64,000 bases of DNA from a bacterium (GTDB lineage Bacteria; Bacillota; Sulfobacillia; UBA995): contig JAVHLP010000001.1 in assembly GCA_031082145.1 (NCBI GenBank), forward strand, positions 444,885 to 508,884. The letters run 5' to 3'. The translations under genes were made by a program, and so were the position numbers. Shown here piece after piece: positions 1 to 7,713 of the stretch. Each line of letters opens with the position of its first letter. The first letter of the stretch is position 1. The notes beneath the pieces are model-generated. The model had not been told where the DNA came from. It did no database searches and saw only the letters and a program-made list of their open reading frames with translations.

Positions 1-1
1 C

Positions 2-433
2 CTGCCGGTGCTCACGGGGACGGCCATGCTGACCGGCGCGGGTATGCTCAACGGCTCTAAGATCCTCTCCTACCAGCAGCTCGTCATGGACTCGGAGATC
101 TACTCGGTGGTAGCCAAGGTTGCCGAAGGCATTCGGGTGGACGCCGAAACCCTGGCCGTGGAGACCATCCAGCGCGTGGGCCCGGAAGGTAACTACCTGG
201 CCCAGCCCCACACCCTGCGTCACCTGGGCGACATCTGGCGCCCCACGGTGGTCGACCGCTCACCCTACGAGGCTTGGGAGCAGGGGGGCGGCCGGGGAGC
301 TTACGATGTGGCGGCTGACCTGGCCCGAGACATCCTGGCCGGGCACCGGCCGCGGGAAGTGGAGCCCGCCGTACGCCGGGAGTGGCAGCGGATCCTGGCC
401 GCGGCCGGGCGTGAACTGGAGGCAACGGGATGA
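2..433 (+). CDS. MttB-family corrinoid methyltransferase, C-terminal part (runs off the window start)
   Basis: The reading frame is open from the first bases of the window, so only the last 143 residues are seen. They align by eye with the C-terminal end of the complete gene that follows: both have a segment of the type LVMDSEIY / LVLDNAIC, then an RVGPEGNYL / RLGPGGDFL segment, then a His-rich TLRHL / TRRHF stretch. This family moves a methyl group from a quaternary or tertiary methylamine to a corrinoid protein. The stop overlaps the next start as ATGA, so the two paralogues are translationally coupled. Substrate cannot be told from this fragment. The internal ATG/GTG starts proposed by the ORF track are artefacts of the window edge. 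Confidence 0.85.
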   Translation: MPVLTGTAMLTGAGMLNGSKILSYQQLVMDSEIYSVVAKVAEGIRVDAETLAVETIQRVGPEGNYLAQPHTLRHLGDIWRPTVVDRSPYEAWEQGGGRGAYDVAADLARDILAGHRPREVEPAVRREWQRILAAAGRELEATG

Positions 434-1881
434 GCCGCTTTCAAGTCCTGTCCGAAGCGGACCTGGCGCGGATCCACGCCGCCGCCCTCCGCCTACTGGA
501 TCGAGTGGGAGTGTTGGTGGACGCCCCCGTGGTCGACCTGCTCGCCCGGGCCGGCGCTCGAGTAGAAGGGAACCGGGTGCGCTTCCCGCCCCGACTGGTA
601 GCCGACGCACTGGCCTCCGCCCCGGCCCGGGTCCAGCTTTACGACGGCGCCGGCCGGTTGGTTGTCAGCCTGGGGGGCGAGAAAACCTGCTTCAACCCAG
701 GCTCCTGTGCCACCCGCTTCCTGGGGCCGGACGGCGCCGTCCGCGAATCCCGGGCGGCCGACCTGGAGACCCTGCTGGCCCTCAACAACACCCTCGAGCA
801 TCTACCGCTGCAATCCACGGCCCTGGTGTGTCACGACGTCCCCCGGGTGGTGGGCGACAGTTACCGCTTATGGGTGGCCCTTGGGGTCTCCCCCAAGCCG
901 GTCGTCACCGGCGCTTTCAGCGCCGAAGGCCTGGCCGACATGCACGAACTCCTGGTGGCGGCGGCGGGGTCGGCGGCCGATCTGGCCGCCCGCCCGCGGG
1001 CCGTCTTCGACGTCTGCCCGTCGCCGCCGCTGAAGTGGGCCCAACCCGCCGCCATGAACATCGTCGACGCCGCCCGGGCCGGCCTCCCGCTCAACTTCAT
1101 CTCCATGCCCATGCCGGGGGCTGCCTCGCCGGTCACCCTGGCCGGTTCGCTGCTCCAGCACACGGCGGAGAACCTGAGCGGGCTGGTGCTGGCCCAGGTG
1201 GCAAGGCCGGGATCTCCTGTGATCTGGGGCGGGGCGCCGGTGGTCTTCGACATGAGGCACGGCACCTCGGCGCTGGCGGCGATCGAAGCCACCATGATGG
1301 GGATTGCCGCCGCCCAGATGGGCGCCTGGCACTGCCTTCCCACCCACACCTACGCCGCCCTCAGCGATGCCAAGGTGGTCGACGCCCAGGCGGGCGCCGA
1401 GACGGCCCCGGGCGCCGTCCTGACCGTCTTGGCCGGGGTGAGCCTGGTGTCCGGGCCCGGCTTGCTGGAGTTCGCCCTCACCCAGAGCCTGGAGAAGCTG
1501 GTCCTGGATAATGCCATCTGCGGGCAGGCCCTGCGCCTGGCCCGGGGCATCCGCCTGGACGACGAAGCCCTGGCCGAGGACTTGTTGGCCAGGCTCGGCC
1601 CCGGCGGCGACTTCCTCGCCGACGCCCATACCCGCCGGCACTTCCGGTCCGAGTTCGACCTGCCGGGCCCCACCCTGGACCGGCGGGACCGCCGGGCCTG
1701 GACCGAAGCGGGAGCGCTGGGCAGTTGGGAGCGAGCCGGGGAGGAAGTACGGGCGCGGCTGGCCGGGGTGGTCCAGCGCCGGCAGGGCCATCACCTGGAG
1801 GCGCTGGACCAGGCCATGGCGGAGGTCCTGCGCCGCCGCAGCCTGGAGCCCCCCGCGCACTTCCGGGCGCTCTCCGCCTGA
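430..1881 (+). CDS. MttB-family (non-pyrrolysine) trimethylamine methyltransferase-like protein
   Basis: The 483-residue product has the usual length of the MttB superfamily, a TIM-barrel enzyme that demethylates compounds such as trimethylamine, glycine betaine, proline betaine or carnitine and passes the methyl group to a cognate corrinoid protein. Family-like segments include ACFNPGSCATR-type and FDVCPSPPLKW motifs and the MTMPG-like SMPMPGAASPVTLAG stretch. The frame has no internal amber codon, so it is not the pyrrolysine-containing MttB; most family members lack pyrrolysine and some act on betaines. It is the second of two tandem copies. No corrinoid-binding protein or RamA-like activator lies in the visible part, so a partner gene probably lies upstream of the window or elsewhere. 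The substrate is unknown. Confidence 0.85.
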   Translation: MSRFQVLSEADLARIHAAALRLLDRVGVLVDAPVVDLLARAGARVEGNRVRFPPRLVADALASAPARVQLYDGAGRLVVSLGGEKTCFNPGSCATRFLGPDGAVRESRAADLETLLALNNTLEHLPLQSTALVCHDVPRVVGDSYRLWVALGVSPKPVVTGAFSAEGLADMHELLVAAAGSAADLAARPRAVFDVCPSPPLKWAQPAAMNIVDAARAGLPLNFISMPMPGAASPVTLAGSLLQHTAENLSGLVLAQVARPGSPVIWGGAPVVFDMRHGTSALAAIEATMMGIAAAQMGAWHCLPTHTYAALSDAKVVDAQAGAETAPGAVLTVLAGVSLVSGPGLLEFALTQSLEKLVLDNAICGQALRLARGIRLDDEALAEDLLARLGPGGDFLADAHTRRHFRSEFDLPGPTLDRRDRRAWTEAGALGSWERAGEEVRARLAGVVQRRQGHHLEALDQAMAEVLRRRSLEPPAHFRALSA

Positions 1882-1942
1882 AGCACTGCGACGGGTCCTG
1901 CGTGTCTGCCCCACCGGCTGCCGGGCTCACATCCTTGGGGAC

Positions 1943-1971
1943 TTGACTTGTGTCTCTTCTCATGATAGAGT
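1943..1971 (+). promoter_or_regulatory. Sigma-A-type promoter of the ArsR-type regulator gene
   Basis: TTGACT, a 17-base spacer and TAGAGT lie about 40 bases upstream of the regulator start. Spacing and -35 are good and the -10 is moderate. Confidence 0.7.
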
Positions 1972-1988
1972 TTCTTCTAGTGATAGAG
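1955..1988 (+). promoter_or_regulatory. Direct-repeat operator candidate over the -10 element
   Basis: TCTTCTCATGATAGAG and TCTTCTAGTGATAGAG match at 14 of 16 positions and are offset by 18 bases. The first copy covers the -10 element and the second covers the expected transcription start. This is a natural place for autoregulation by the regulator encoded just downstream, although binding is inferred. Confidence 0.5.
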
Positions 1989-2011
1989 GAACGTGGAGGT
2001 AGGCGGTTGCC

Positions 2012-2545
2012 GTGAAGCGCGTTCACACCGTTCATCGCCCGGAGGACTTCAAGGCCCTGGCCGATGCCCGCCGGATCAAGATGCTCGGCTGGCTAGCCGG
2101 TGAAGCCCTCACGGTGACCCAGCTTGCCGATAAGCTGGGTGAACTCCCGGCGACGGTCCACCACCACGTGAAAACCCTGGAGCGCGCCGGGCTGGTCCGG
2201 ATCGCCCACACCCGCGAGAAGTCGGGAATCCTGGAGAAGTACTACCGGGCGGTCGCCGAGCGCATCGTGGCCGATCAGGACGTGGGGCAGCTGAGCGAGC
2301 CGGCCGCCATCGCCCTCGACGCGGCCGCCTCGGCCCTCCGGGCCGGGCTCAACCGCTTGGACCCCCGGCGGGCCGACCTGGGCCTGGTCGCCATCGAGGA
2401 ACTCCGCCTAACCCGCGAGCAAGCCCGGGAGTTGGCCTCGCGGCTGGGCAAGGCCCTCGGCGAGGTCGAGGGCTGCGAACCCGGGGAGGGTGAGCCCTGG
2501 CTGGCTTTGATCGCCCTCTACCCACTCAGCGAAAGGAGGGAATGA
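2012..2545 (+). CDS. ArsR/HTH_20-type winged-helix transcriptional regulator
   Basis: This 177-residue protein has a winged-helix DNA-binding domain at about residues 10-75, with the typical sequence ALADARRIKMLGWL, an LTVTQLADKLGELPATVHHHVKTLERAGLV recognition region and a short wing. The C-terminal half is helical, with no metal-binding cysteine pair, so it may sense a small molecule or a protein partner. The GTG start has GGAGG upstream and follows a good promoter with a repeat. The gene sits between the MttB pair and a small membrane protein plus aldo/keto reductase. It may control the reductase unit, the methyltransferases or itself; the sequence does not decide. Confidence 0.85.
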   Translation: MKRVHTVHRPEDFKALADARRIKMLGWLAGEALTVTQLADKLGELPATVHHHVKTLERAGLVRIAHTREKSGILEKYYRAVAERIVADQDVGQLSEPAAIALDAAASALRAGLNRLDPRRADLGLVAIEELRLTREQARELASRLGKALGEVEGCEPGEGEPWLALIALYPLSERRE

Positions 2546-2546
2546 C

Positions 2547-2807
2547 ATGCTTCTCGCCGACACCAAGAGCCGGCAGCGCCTGGCAGTGGTGATTCCCACG
2601 GTTGCGGCGGTCTTGCTGCTCCTGCCATTCTTCCTCTCCTACCTGTGGAATACCACCCTGCCCGCACTCTTTGGCCTGCCGCAGATCGGGTACTGGCAGA
2701 TGTTCCGCTTGTTCCTGCTGGTGTCCACCTTCACCGGCGGCACCCGCGTCGTGGTGCGCGAAGCCAGCCCGCCCCGGCGGGAATACGTGCTCAGCCCTCC
2801 GGGCTGA
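2547..2807 (+). CDS. Small conserved membrane protein
   Basis: The 86-residue product has a hydrophobic N-terminal segment (about residues 13-32) and a second, weaker hydrophobic stretch at about 50-65. Between them is a WNTTLPALFGLPQIGYWQ segment, like the WNxxxPxxFxLPxIxxWQ pattern I recall from small uncharacterised bacterial membrane proteins. It starts one base after the regulator stop behind AAAGGAGG, so the two are coupled. The role is unknown. Location in the cytoplasmic membrane is inferred from hydrophobicity. Confidence 0.75.
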   Translation: MLLADTKSRQRLAVVIPTVAAVLLLLPFFLSYLWNTTLPALFGLPQIGYWQMFRLFLLVSTFTGGTRVVVREASPPRREYVLSPPG

Positions 2808-2828
2808 CGAAACGTGGAGGAGAAGTCC

Positions 2829-3989
2829 GTGGATCGAGTGAGCCTGGGCGAGTTCAGCGTCTCCCGCATCGGCTTTGGCTGCTACAGCATGGCCCTTGGC
2901 GATAGCCCGAACACCCCCGCCGACTGGGTGAACCTCATCCGGGAAGCTCACGGCCGGGGGGTCAACTTCTTCGACACCGCCGACCAGTACGGCCCGGCGG
3001 AGGAGATCTTGGGCCGGGCGGTGGGACCCTTCCGCGATGAGGTGGTCGTCGCCACCAAGGCCGGGGTCACCCCCGATCGGGGCCCGGACGCATCGCCGGA
3101 GCACATCCGGCGAGCCTGTGACGCCAGCCTCAGCCGCCTGGGAACAGACCGGATTGACCTCTACCAGGTTCACTACGATGACCCGGGCACACCCGTGGCC
3201 GACACCGTGGCGGCCCTGGAGGATCTGCGGGAGCGGGGCAAGATACGGATGTACGGCGTGGGGCACCTGCCCGCCGCCCGGGTCCAAGAGTACATCGCCC
3301 GGGGCCGCCCGGCCAGCCTGCTCTTTGAGTTAAGCCCTGCCGCCCGGCTGTCCCGCCGCGACCTCGTCCCCCTCTGCCGTCCTGACGGGCCACGGGGCAT
3401 AGCCTTCAGCCCCACCGGGCGGGGAGTGCTGACGACCGGGGCCGGCCCCGGCGGCCCGGCCGGCGGCGGCCTGCGGGCGGCGGACCCTCTTTTCCAGCGC
3501 GAGAAACTCGCCTCCGGCCTGCGCATACGCGATCACCTGGCCGAAGTGGGCCGGAGCCATGGCAAGACACCTGCCCAGGTGGCTATCGCCTGGGTGCTGG
3601 CCCAGCCCGGCATAGCGGTCGCCCTGACCGGGACTTCGCGTCCTGACCACCTGCGAGAGAACCTGGGCGCGGTGGGCTGGAGCCTTCCCGCCGGGCAACT
3701 GGCCGCTCTCGACCGGCTCTTGGAACGGGAAGACGAGTGGCTCCGGGAGGAGAGCATTCGCACGGCCCGGGCTATCGCCGGCCGGCCCTTGCCACGGGAA
3801 GGCCCGGCGCCCTATGCCGACCTCATCTACCTCGCGGAGGTGGCCGTGGAATACGGGCTGGCCCGCGAGGCCCAGCTTATGCCCGTAATCGTACGTCTTC
3901 TCGCCACCCGCAAGCGGGCAAGAGGCGCCTGGGACCCATCGCTGGAGGATATCCGGCGGGAGATGGCGGCCATCATCGGGGAGAGCTGA
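2829..3989 (+). CDS. Aldo/keto reductase with a C-terminal extension
   Basis: The N-terminal 300 residues form an aldo/keto reductase barrel. The catalytic tetrad is visible: Asp and Tyr in FFDTADQYG (about residues 46-54), Lys in ATKAG (about 75) and His in QVHYDD (about 113). Such enzymes reduce carbonyls with NAD(P)H in the cytosol. The track start at 2814 is replaced by GTG 2829, because GGAGGAG lies at 2816-2822 and would otherwise be inside the coding region. About 80 residues after the barrel are helical and not part of the standard fold, making the 386-residue protein longer than usual. It is the last gene of the regulator / membrane-protein unit. Substrate is unknown. Confidence 0.85.
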   Translation: MDRVSLGEFSVSRIGFGCYSMALGDSPNTPADWVNLIREAHGRGVNFFDTADQYGPAEEILGRAVGPFRDEVVVATKAGVTPDRGPDASPEHIRRACDASLSRLGTDRIDLYQVHYDDPGTPVADTVAALEDLRERGKIRMYGVGHLPAARVQEYIARGRPASLLFELSPAARLSRRDLVPLCRPDGPRGIAFSPTGRGVLTTGAGPGGPAGGGLRAADPLFQREKLASGLRIRDHLAEVGRSHGKTPAQVAIAWVLAQPGIAVALTGTSRPDHLRENLGAVGWSLPAGQLAALDRLLEREDEWLREESIRTARAIAGRPLPREGPAPYADLIYLAEVAVEYGLAREAQLMPVIVRLLATRKRARGAWDPSLEDIRREMAAIIGES

Positions 3990-3997
3990 AGCTGGCC

Positions 3998-4516
3998 CTA
4001 GTTCTCGAGGGCGAGCACGACACTGATGGCCGGGCCAGCCGGGGCGACGGCGAAGCTGATGGCCACCGGGTGACGCAGTTCCAGCATGAGGGCGATGATG
4101 CCCTCCGCTCGACGATCCTCCAGTTCCACCGAGGCGACCAGTTCATGCCGGAGACGCCCGCCGGGATGCTCGCCGGGGTCAAAACCCCAGGCCCCGGGGA
4201 GTGCGATGACCAGCCGGGAGTGGGCATCCCGGCTGGCCGAGTTCTCCCCCAAGACTGTGTTCCAAAAGCCAATGGTCTCCGGCGACGGGGTTTCGCCCGG
4301 CGAGAAGATGAAGGTGATCTCGACCCGCTCGCCGGTCTCGCCCTGGATGGTGATTGCCTCGAGGCCGCCGCCTCTCTCAGTACCGTCCGCCGCACGGGCG
4401 GACCAGAGTGGCATCTCGACGGCCGGTGGGTCGGGCATGCCACCGGAACAGCCGGCCACCAGCCAGCCGGTTAGCAGCACCGGCGCCGCCCCGATGGCGA
4501 TGGAGGCCAGCCGCAC
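3998..4516 (-). CDS. Putative lipoprotein of unknown function
   Basis: The 172-residue product starts with a lipoprotein signal: a hydrophobic stretch and then LVAGC, with the lipid-accepting Cys at about residue 23. The mature part is rich in beta-type sequence and acidic residues and matches no family I recognise. The GTG start has GGTGG just upstream. It converges on the aldo/keto reductase with only 8 bases between the stops and appears to be transcribed alone. It is likely anchored outside the cytoplasmic membrane. Confidence 0.65.
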   Translation of the reverse strand: MRLASIAIGAAPVLLTGWLVAGCSGGMPDPPAVEMPLWSARAADGTERGGGLEAITIQGETGERVEITFIFSPGETPSPETIGFWNTVLGENSASRDAHSRLVIALPGAWGFDPGEHPGGRLRHELVASVELEDRRAEGIIALMLELRHPVAISFAVAPAGPAISVVLALEN

Positions 4517-4714
4517 CGCTCCACCCCCTTCCCCTGCCCCCCTGCAGCTTAATGGGGCTGGTTATGAATTCCCTGGCAGTAGCATATTTCCTCCCGCTCT
4601 CGCGGTCTTGGCGGCTCCCTAAGAGGGACGGGCCGCCAGACGGCCCCCTCCGGGGACGATCGGGGACTTGAAATCCTGGCCCGGTGGAGGATAATGTTGA
4701 TCGGGGGTGATCGC

Positions 4715-4840
4715 ATGTCCAGGCCAGCCCCGGGCGAGGAACCCCGCGGCCGCCTTCGCTCGTTCTGGTGGATCTTCTGGCTGTCGACCTTGCTTCTCGG
4801 CGCGGCCACCCTGGCCGCCGCAGCGATTACCTTGCTATAG
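4715..4840 (+). CDS. Very small single-span membrane protein (41 aa)
   Basis: This ORF is too short for the track. It encodes a charged, Arg-rich N-terminus (about 15 residues) followed by one hydrophobic segment from FWWIFWL to the end, consistent with a single transmembrane helix with the N-terminus inside. GGGGGTGAT lies 4 bases before the ATG. An in-frame ATG at 4694 behind GGAGG is an alternative start that would add 7 residues. It sits alone between the divergent lipoprotein and the Fe-S reductase. No function can be assigned. Confidence 0.5.
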   Translation: MSRPAPGEEPRGRLRSFWWIFWLSTLLLGAATLAAAAITLL

Positions 4841-5024
4841 GCCCCGCGCCACCCGGAACCTGTCTCCGTCGGAGGACGTCATACCTGCGGGGAGGGTTGG
4901 CTGGCCATGGCGAGACCGGCGCTATGGCGGGTCACCGGCTTCCCCTCCTCTGCCTGGGGCGCTTGGCGGCACGCAGAGGACAATCCTGCTCCCCTACCGA
5001 ACCGCCCACTACGAGGTGAGGGTC

Positions 5025-5741
5025 GTGGATGAACTCAAGCAGGAGTTGGCTGAGAAAGCCAAAGCTCTCGGCCACGCGCTGCTCGGGGTGGTGACGCCGG
5101 AAACCGCCGATCAATACGCTGGAATCGAGGTGGGCTGGGTCAACCGGACCACCGTCCCCGTCACGGAAGTGTTCGCCGGCGTGCGCTCGGTAGTAGTGGT
5201 GGGTTACCCCATCTGGGACAGATCGCTCGACCTGGCCCTGCGCCGGCCCGGCGGGGGCTGGACCTACCCCGGTCACATCTTGCCGTCGCTGGCCGCGCGG
5301 GCAGTACGCCAAGCCTTGACCGAAGACGGACACCGGGTCAACTCCCCCGGCTACGCCCCTATTTCCTTCAAGAAGCTGGCGGTGGAGGCCGGCTTCGGGG
5401 CCCAGGGCAAGAGCTCGCTCCTGATTAACCGGGTCTACGGTCCCAACCTCAGATTGGGGGTGGTCCTCACCGACGCCGAACTGACCCCGGACCAGCCCGC
5501 CGGCGAGGACCTGTGCGGCGAGTGTCGGGCTTGCGTCGAAGCCTGTCCGGTGGGAGCCCTGGAGCCGTACCGGCTTGACCCCCATCGGTGCCTGGTGGGC
5601 AGCACGCTGCGGGGCAAAGAGCGCCCGGCAGACGATCATCAGACCCGTCTCTCGGCTCATGCTCACGTCATGTGCCGAGTGTGCCAGGACGTCTGTCCCC
5701 ACGGCCGGTTCCGGGAAGATGAGCCGGGCTGGGCAGGCTAG
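5025..5741 (+). CDS. QueG-like double [4Fe-4S] cluster reductase-type protein
   Basis: The 238-residue protein has an N-terminal region resembling the reductase part of epoxyqueuosine-reductase-like proteins. Its C-terminal ferredoxin-type module has the cysteine sets CGECRACVEACP (from about residue 163) and CRVCQDVCP (from about 215), enough for two [4Fe-4S] clusters. It is shorter than true QueG, so tRNA modification is doubtful; a general corrinoid- or flavin-linked electron-transfer role is possible. GTG 5025 behind GAGGTGAGG is preferred to the track start at 4707, because the first 106 residues of that ORF are low-complexity and overlap another gene. Its TAG stop shares the palindromic CTAG with the stop of the convergent kce gene. 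Confidence 0.7.
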   Translation: MDELKQELAEKAKALGHALLGVVTPETADQYAGIEVGWVNRTTVPVTEVFAGVRSVVVVGYPIWDRSLDLALRRPGGGWTYPGHILPSLAARAVRQALTEDGHRVNSPGYAPISFKKLAVEAGFGAQGKSSLLINRVYGPNLRLGVVLTDAELTPDQPAGEDLCGECRACVEACPVGALEPYRLDPHRCLVGSTLRGKERPADDHQTRLSAHAHVMCRVCQDVCPHGRFREDEPGWAG

Positions 5742-6550
5742 CCGATCCCCAAAGCCGACCTAACCTCGTCCGGGGTGGCCGGGGGACGGTCCAGTTCGCG
5801 GCCGATGCGGGCCATCCTGGCCACCAGTTGGGCGTTGGAGGTGGCCAGTTCGCCCTTGCGGTAGTAGATGTTGTCCTCGAAGCCCACCCGGACGTGCCCC
5901 CCCATGGCGATGGCCATAGTGCCCAAGCTGAGTTCATGCCGCCCGACCCCGGCCACACTCCAGGTGCTGCCGGCCGGCACCAAGCCGGCCAGGTACACCA
6001 GGTTGGCGGCGGAAGCCGGCATGCCCCCGGGGACCCCCAGCACGAAGTCGAAGTGGAGTGGCGGATCCAGCAGCCCCTGTTTGACCAGGTTGAGGGCGTT
6101 GGCCACCATCCCCGCGTCGAAAACCTCCACTTCCGGCTTGACCCCGAATTCGCGCATGGTCCGGGCAAAGTGTTCGATCACCTCCGGCGGGTTCAGGAAG
6201 ACACCGTCCCCGAAGTTGACCGAACCGCAGGTCAGGGTAGCCATTTCGGGTCTCAGGGCCAACGGCTGCCCCCGTTCGGCGGCCGTCATGCCCACCGCCC
6301 CACCCGTTGAGACCTGGATGATGAGGTCGGTACGGCGGCGGATGAGCTCGATGGCGGCGGCGAAAGCGGCCCGATCCTGGGTGGGGCGCCCCTCGGCATC
6401 ACGCACATGCAGGTGGACGATGGCGGCACCGGCCTCGCGGCATCTCGCCGCCTCGGCAGCGAGGTCGTCCGCGGTCAGCGGGAGGTGGGGCTGTTCCTGG
6501 GGAGTAACCTCCGCTCCGGCCAGGGCCGCGGTGATCCAGAGCCTATCCAA
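5738..6550 (-). CDS. kce: 3-keto-5-aminohexanoate cleavage enzyme (Kce/BKACE family)
   Basis: This enzyme condenses 3-keto-5-aminohexanoate with acetyl-CoA to give acetoacetate and 3-aminobutyryl-CoA in lysine fermentation. The 270-residue length and the motifs VHLHVRD (Zn-binding His pair) and the N-terminal ITAALAGAEV fit the BKACE family. The start is TTG 6550: it lies behind GGAGGA, matches the family N-terminus, and overlaps the end of kal by 8 bases; the track start at 6631 adds 27 unrelated residues. It is the last gene of the kdd-kamC-kamB-kamD-kamE-kal-kce operon. BKACE enzymes vary in beta-keto acid substrate, but the context makes the lysine substrate very likely. Confidence 0.92.
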   Translation of the reverse strand: MDRLWITAALAGAEVTPQEQPHLPLTADDLAAEAARCREAGAAIVHLHVRDAEGRPTQDRAAFAAAIELIRRRTDLIIQVSTGGAVGMTAAERGQPLALRPEMATLTCGSVNFGDGVFLNPPEVIEHFARTMREFGVKPEVEVFDAGMVANALNLVKQGLLDPPLHFDFVLGVPGGMPASAANLVYLAGLVPAGSTWSVAGVGRHELSLGTMAIAMGGHVRVGFEDNIYYRKGELATSNAQLVARMARIGRELDRPPATPDEVRSALGIG

Positions 6551-6953
6551 GGTCCTGGTTCCTCCGCCGCTGGAGGTGAGCCGGCACCACGCAGGTGCCC
6601 GATGCCCGGGCCACCAGGACCGGCGGGTCAACGGTGTCGGCGGCCGAAGCTCCCCCCTCGTGGGCCAGCGACCGGATGTACTTGTGGGCCTCGAAGGTCA
6701 TGGCCCGGGAGGTTTTGCCCACCCGGGTGAGCCTGGCCCGGACTTCCAGGAAGTCCCCCGCGTAGACCGGAGCCCGGAACTCCACCAGATCATAGGCCAC
6801 GAAGAGGCCTTCATCGCCATCGTGGAGCGCGCATAACTCGGTGGCGGCGTCGCCAAACCACTCCAGGATGCGCCCGCCGGCCACCAGGTTGCCCGCGTAG
6901 TGGGCGTCGGCCTGGCCCACCCGGAACCTCAGTACTGCCCGCAGGTCGTCCAC
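6543..6953 (-). CDS. kal: 3-aminobutyryl-CoA ammonia-lyase (Kal), hot-dog fold
   Basis: The enzyme removes ammonia from L-3-aminobutyryl-CoA to give crotonyl-CoA, the last lysine-specific step. The 136-residue protein has a hot-dog-fold pattern with AHYAGNLVAGGRILEWFGDAATEL and VEFRAPVYAGDFLEVRARL, as in the family. GTG 6953 is chosen because it starts one base after the kamE stop and gives the usual length; the track ORF begins 44 codons earlier inside kamE. Kal ends inside the start region of kce. It is known to be small and soluble and to work on CoA thioesters made by Kce. Confidence 0.9.
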   Translation of the reverse strand: MDDLRAVLRFRVGQADAHYAGNLVAGGRILEWFGDAATELCALHDGDEGLFVAYDLVEFRAPVYAGDFLEVRARLTRVGKTSRAMTFEAHKYIRSLAHEGGASAADTVDPPVLVARASGTCVVPAHLQRRRNQDLG

Positions 6954-6954
6954 G

Positions 6955-7713
6955 CTACCTCGCCTCCCCCAACCGGCCGGCCACTCGGCGCCGGTCCAGT
7001 TCTCCCACGATATAGGACGCCACCAGAGACGGAGTGGTCCCCGGGCCGAAGCCCGCGTCGTAGCCCAACTCCACCGCCAGATCATGCGTGATCCGGGGAC
7101 CGCCGCAGACGAGCACCACCCGGTCCCGGACGCCCTCCGCCTCCAGGAGTTCGGCCAGCCGGGTCAAGTTGCCGAGATGCACGTCACGCATGGTCACCAC
7201 CTGGGAGACCAGTACGGCGTCGGCCCCCTCCTCGACCGCCCGGGCCACCAGAACCTCGTTGGGGACCTGGCTGCCCAGGTTGATGACGCGGAACTCGGGA
7301 TAGCGCTCGAGCCCGTAGTGGCCCGCGAAGCCCTTCATGTTCAGTATGGCGTCCAGGCCCACCGTATGCGCGTCGGTGCCCGTACAGGCGCCCACCAGCA
7401 GGACCTTACGGCCCAGCCGCTCCCTGACGAACTGGTTCACCGCCCGGAAGTCCATGACCTCCAGGTCCACCCGGGGGACCTCCAGGGCCCCCGGGTTCAC
7501 CCGATGGCGACAGCGGCCATAGCCCACGAAGAAGGTGAAGTCGCCGCCCAGGTCCCGGCTGTGCACAACCTGGGCATCCTCGATCCCCATCTGCCGCATC
7601 AACTCCCGGGCCGCCTCCGCCGCCTGGGGTCCCGCCTTCAGCGGCAGGGTGAAGGCGACCTGCACCGCGCCGTCATCGGGGTGGTCACCGTAGGGCCGGA
7701 TGTCTTCAACCAT
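6955..7713 (-). CDS. kamE: Lysine 5,6-aminomutase, beta (cobalamin- and PLP-binding) subunit
   Basis: With KamD this forms the adenosylcobalamin- and PLP-dependent enzyme that moves the terminal amino group of beta-lysine or D-lysine to carbon 5. The 252-residue protein has the B12-binding DxHxxG motif as GTDAHTVG (about residues 111-118). It is followed by NMKGFAGHYGLERY, which carries the Lys expected to anchor PLP. ATG 7713 is preferred over 7857: it overlaps the kamD stop by 8 bases, follows a GAGGGTG SD site and fits the family N-terminus (VQVAFTLPL). The strict overlap suggests matched synthesis of the two subunits. Confidence 0.95.
   Translation of the reverse strand: MVEDIRPYGDHPDDGAVQVAFTLPLKAGPQAAEAARELMRQMGIEDAQVVHSRDLGGDFTFFVGYGRCRHRVNPGALEVPRVDLEVMDFRAVNQFVRERLGRKVLLVGACTGTDAHTVGLDAILNMKGFAGHYGLERYPEFRVINLGSQVPNEVLVARAVEEGADAVLVSQVVTMRDVHLGNLTRLAELLEAEGVRDRVVLVCGGPRITHDLAVELGYDAGFGPGTTPSLVASYIVGELDRRRVAGRLGEAR

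Noticed and set aside
1973-1990. Resemblance of AGTGATAGAG to half of the tet operator
   Set aside because: The opposite half-site is missing, and the regulator encoded next to it is not TetR-like.
120-2035. Long ORFs in other frames over the MttB genes (for example 120-1511 plus, 868-1914 minus)
   Set aside because: Low-complexity Arg/Pro/Gly translations; the MttB frames explain the region.
5025-5741. Assignment of the Fe-S protein as true QueG
   Set aside because: It is much shorter than QueG and has no queuosine context; only the general family is supported.
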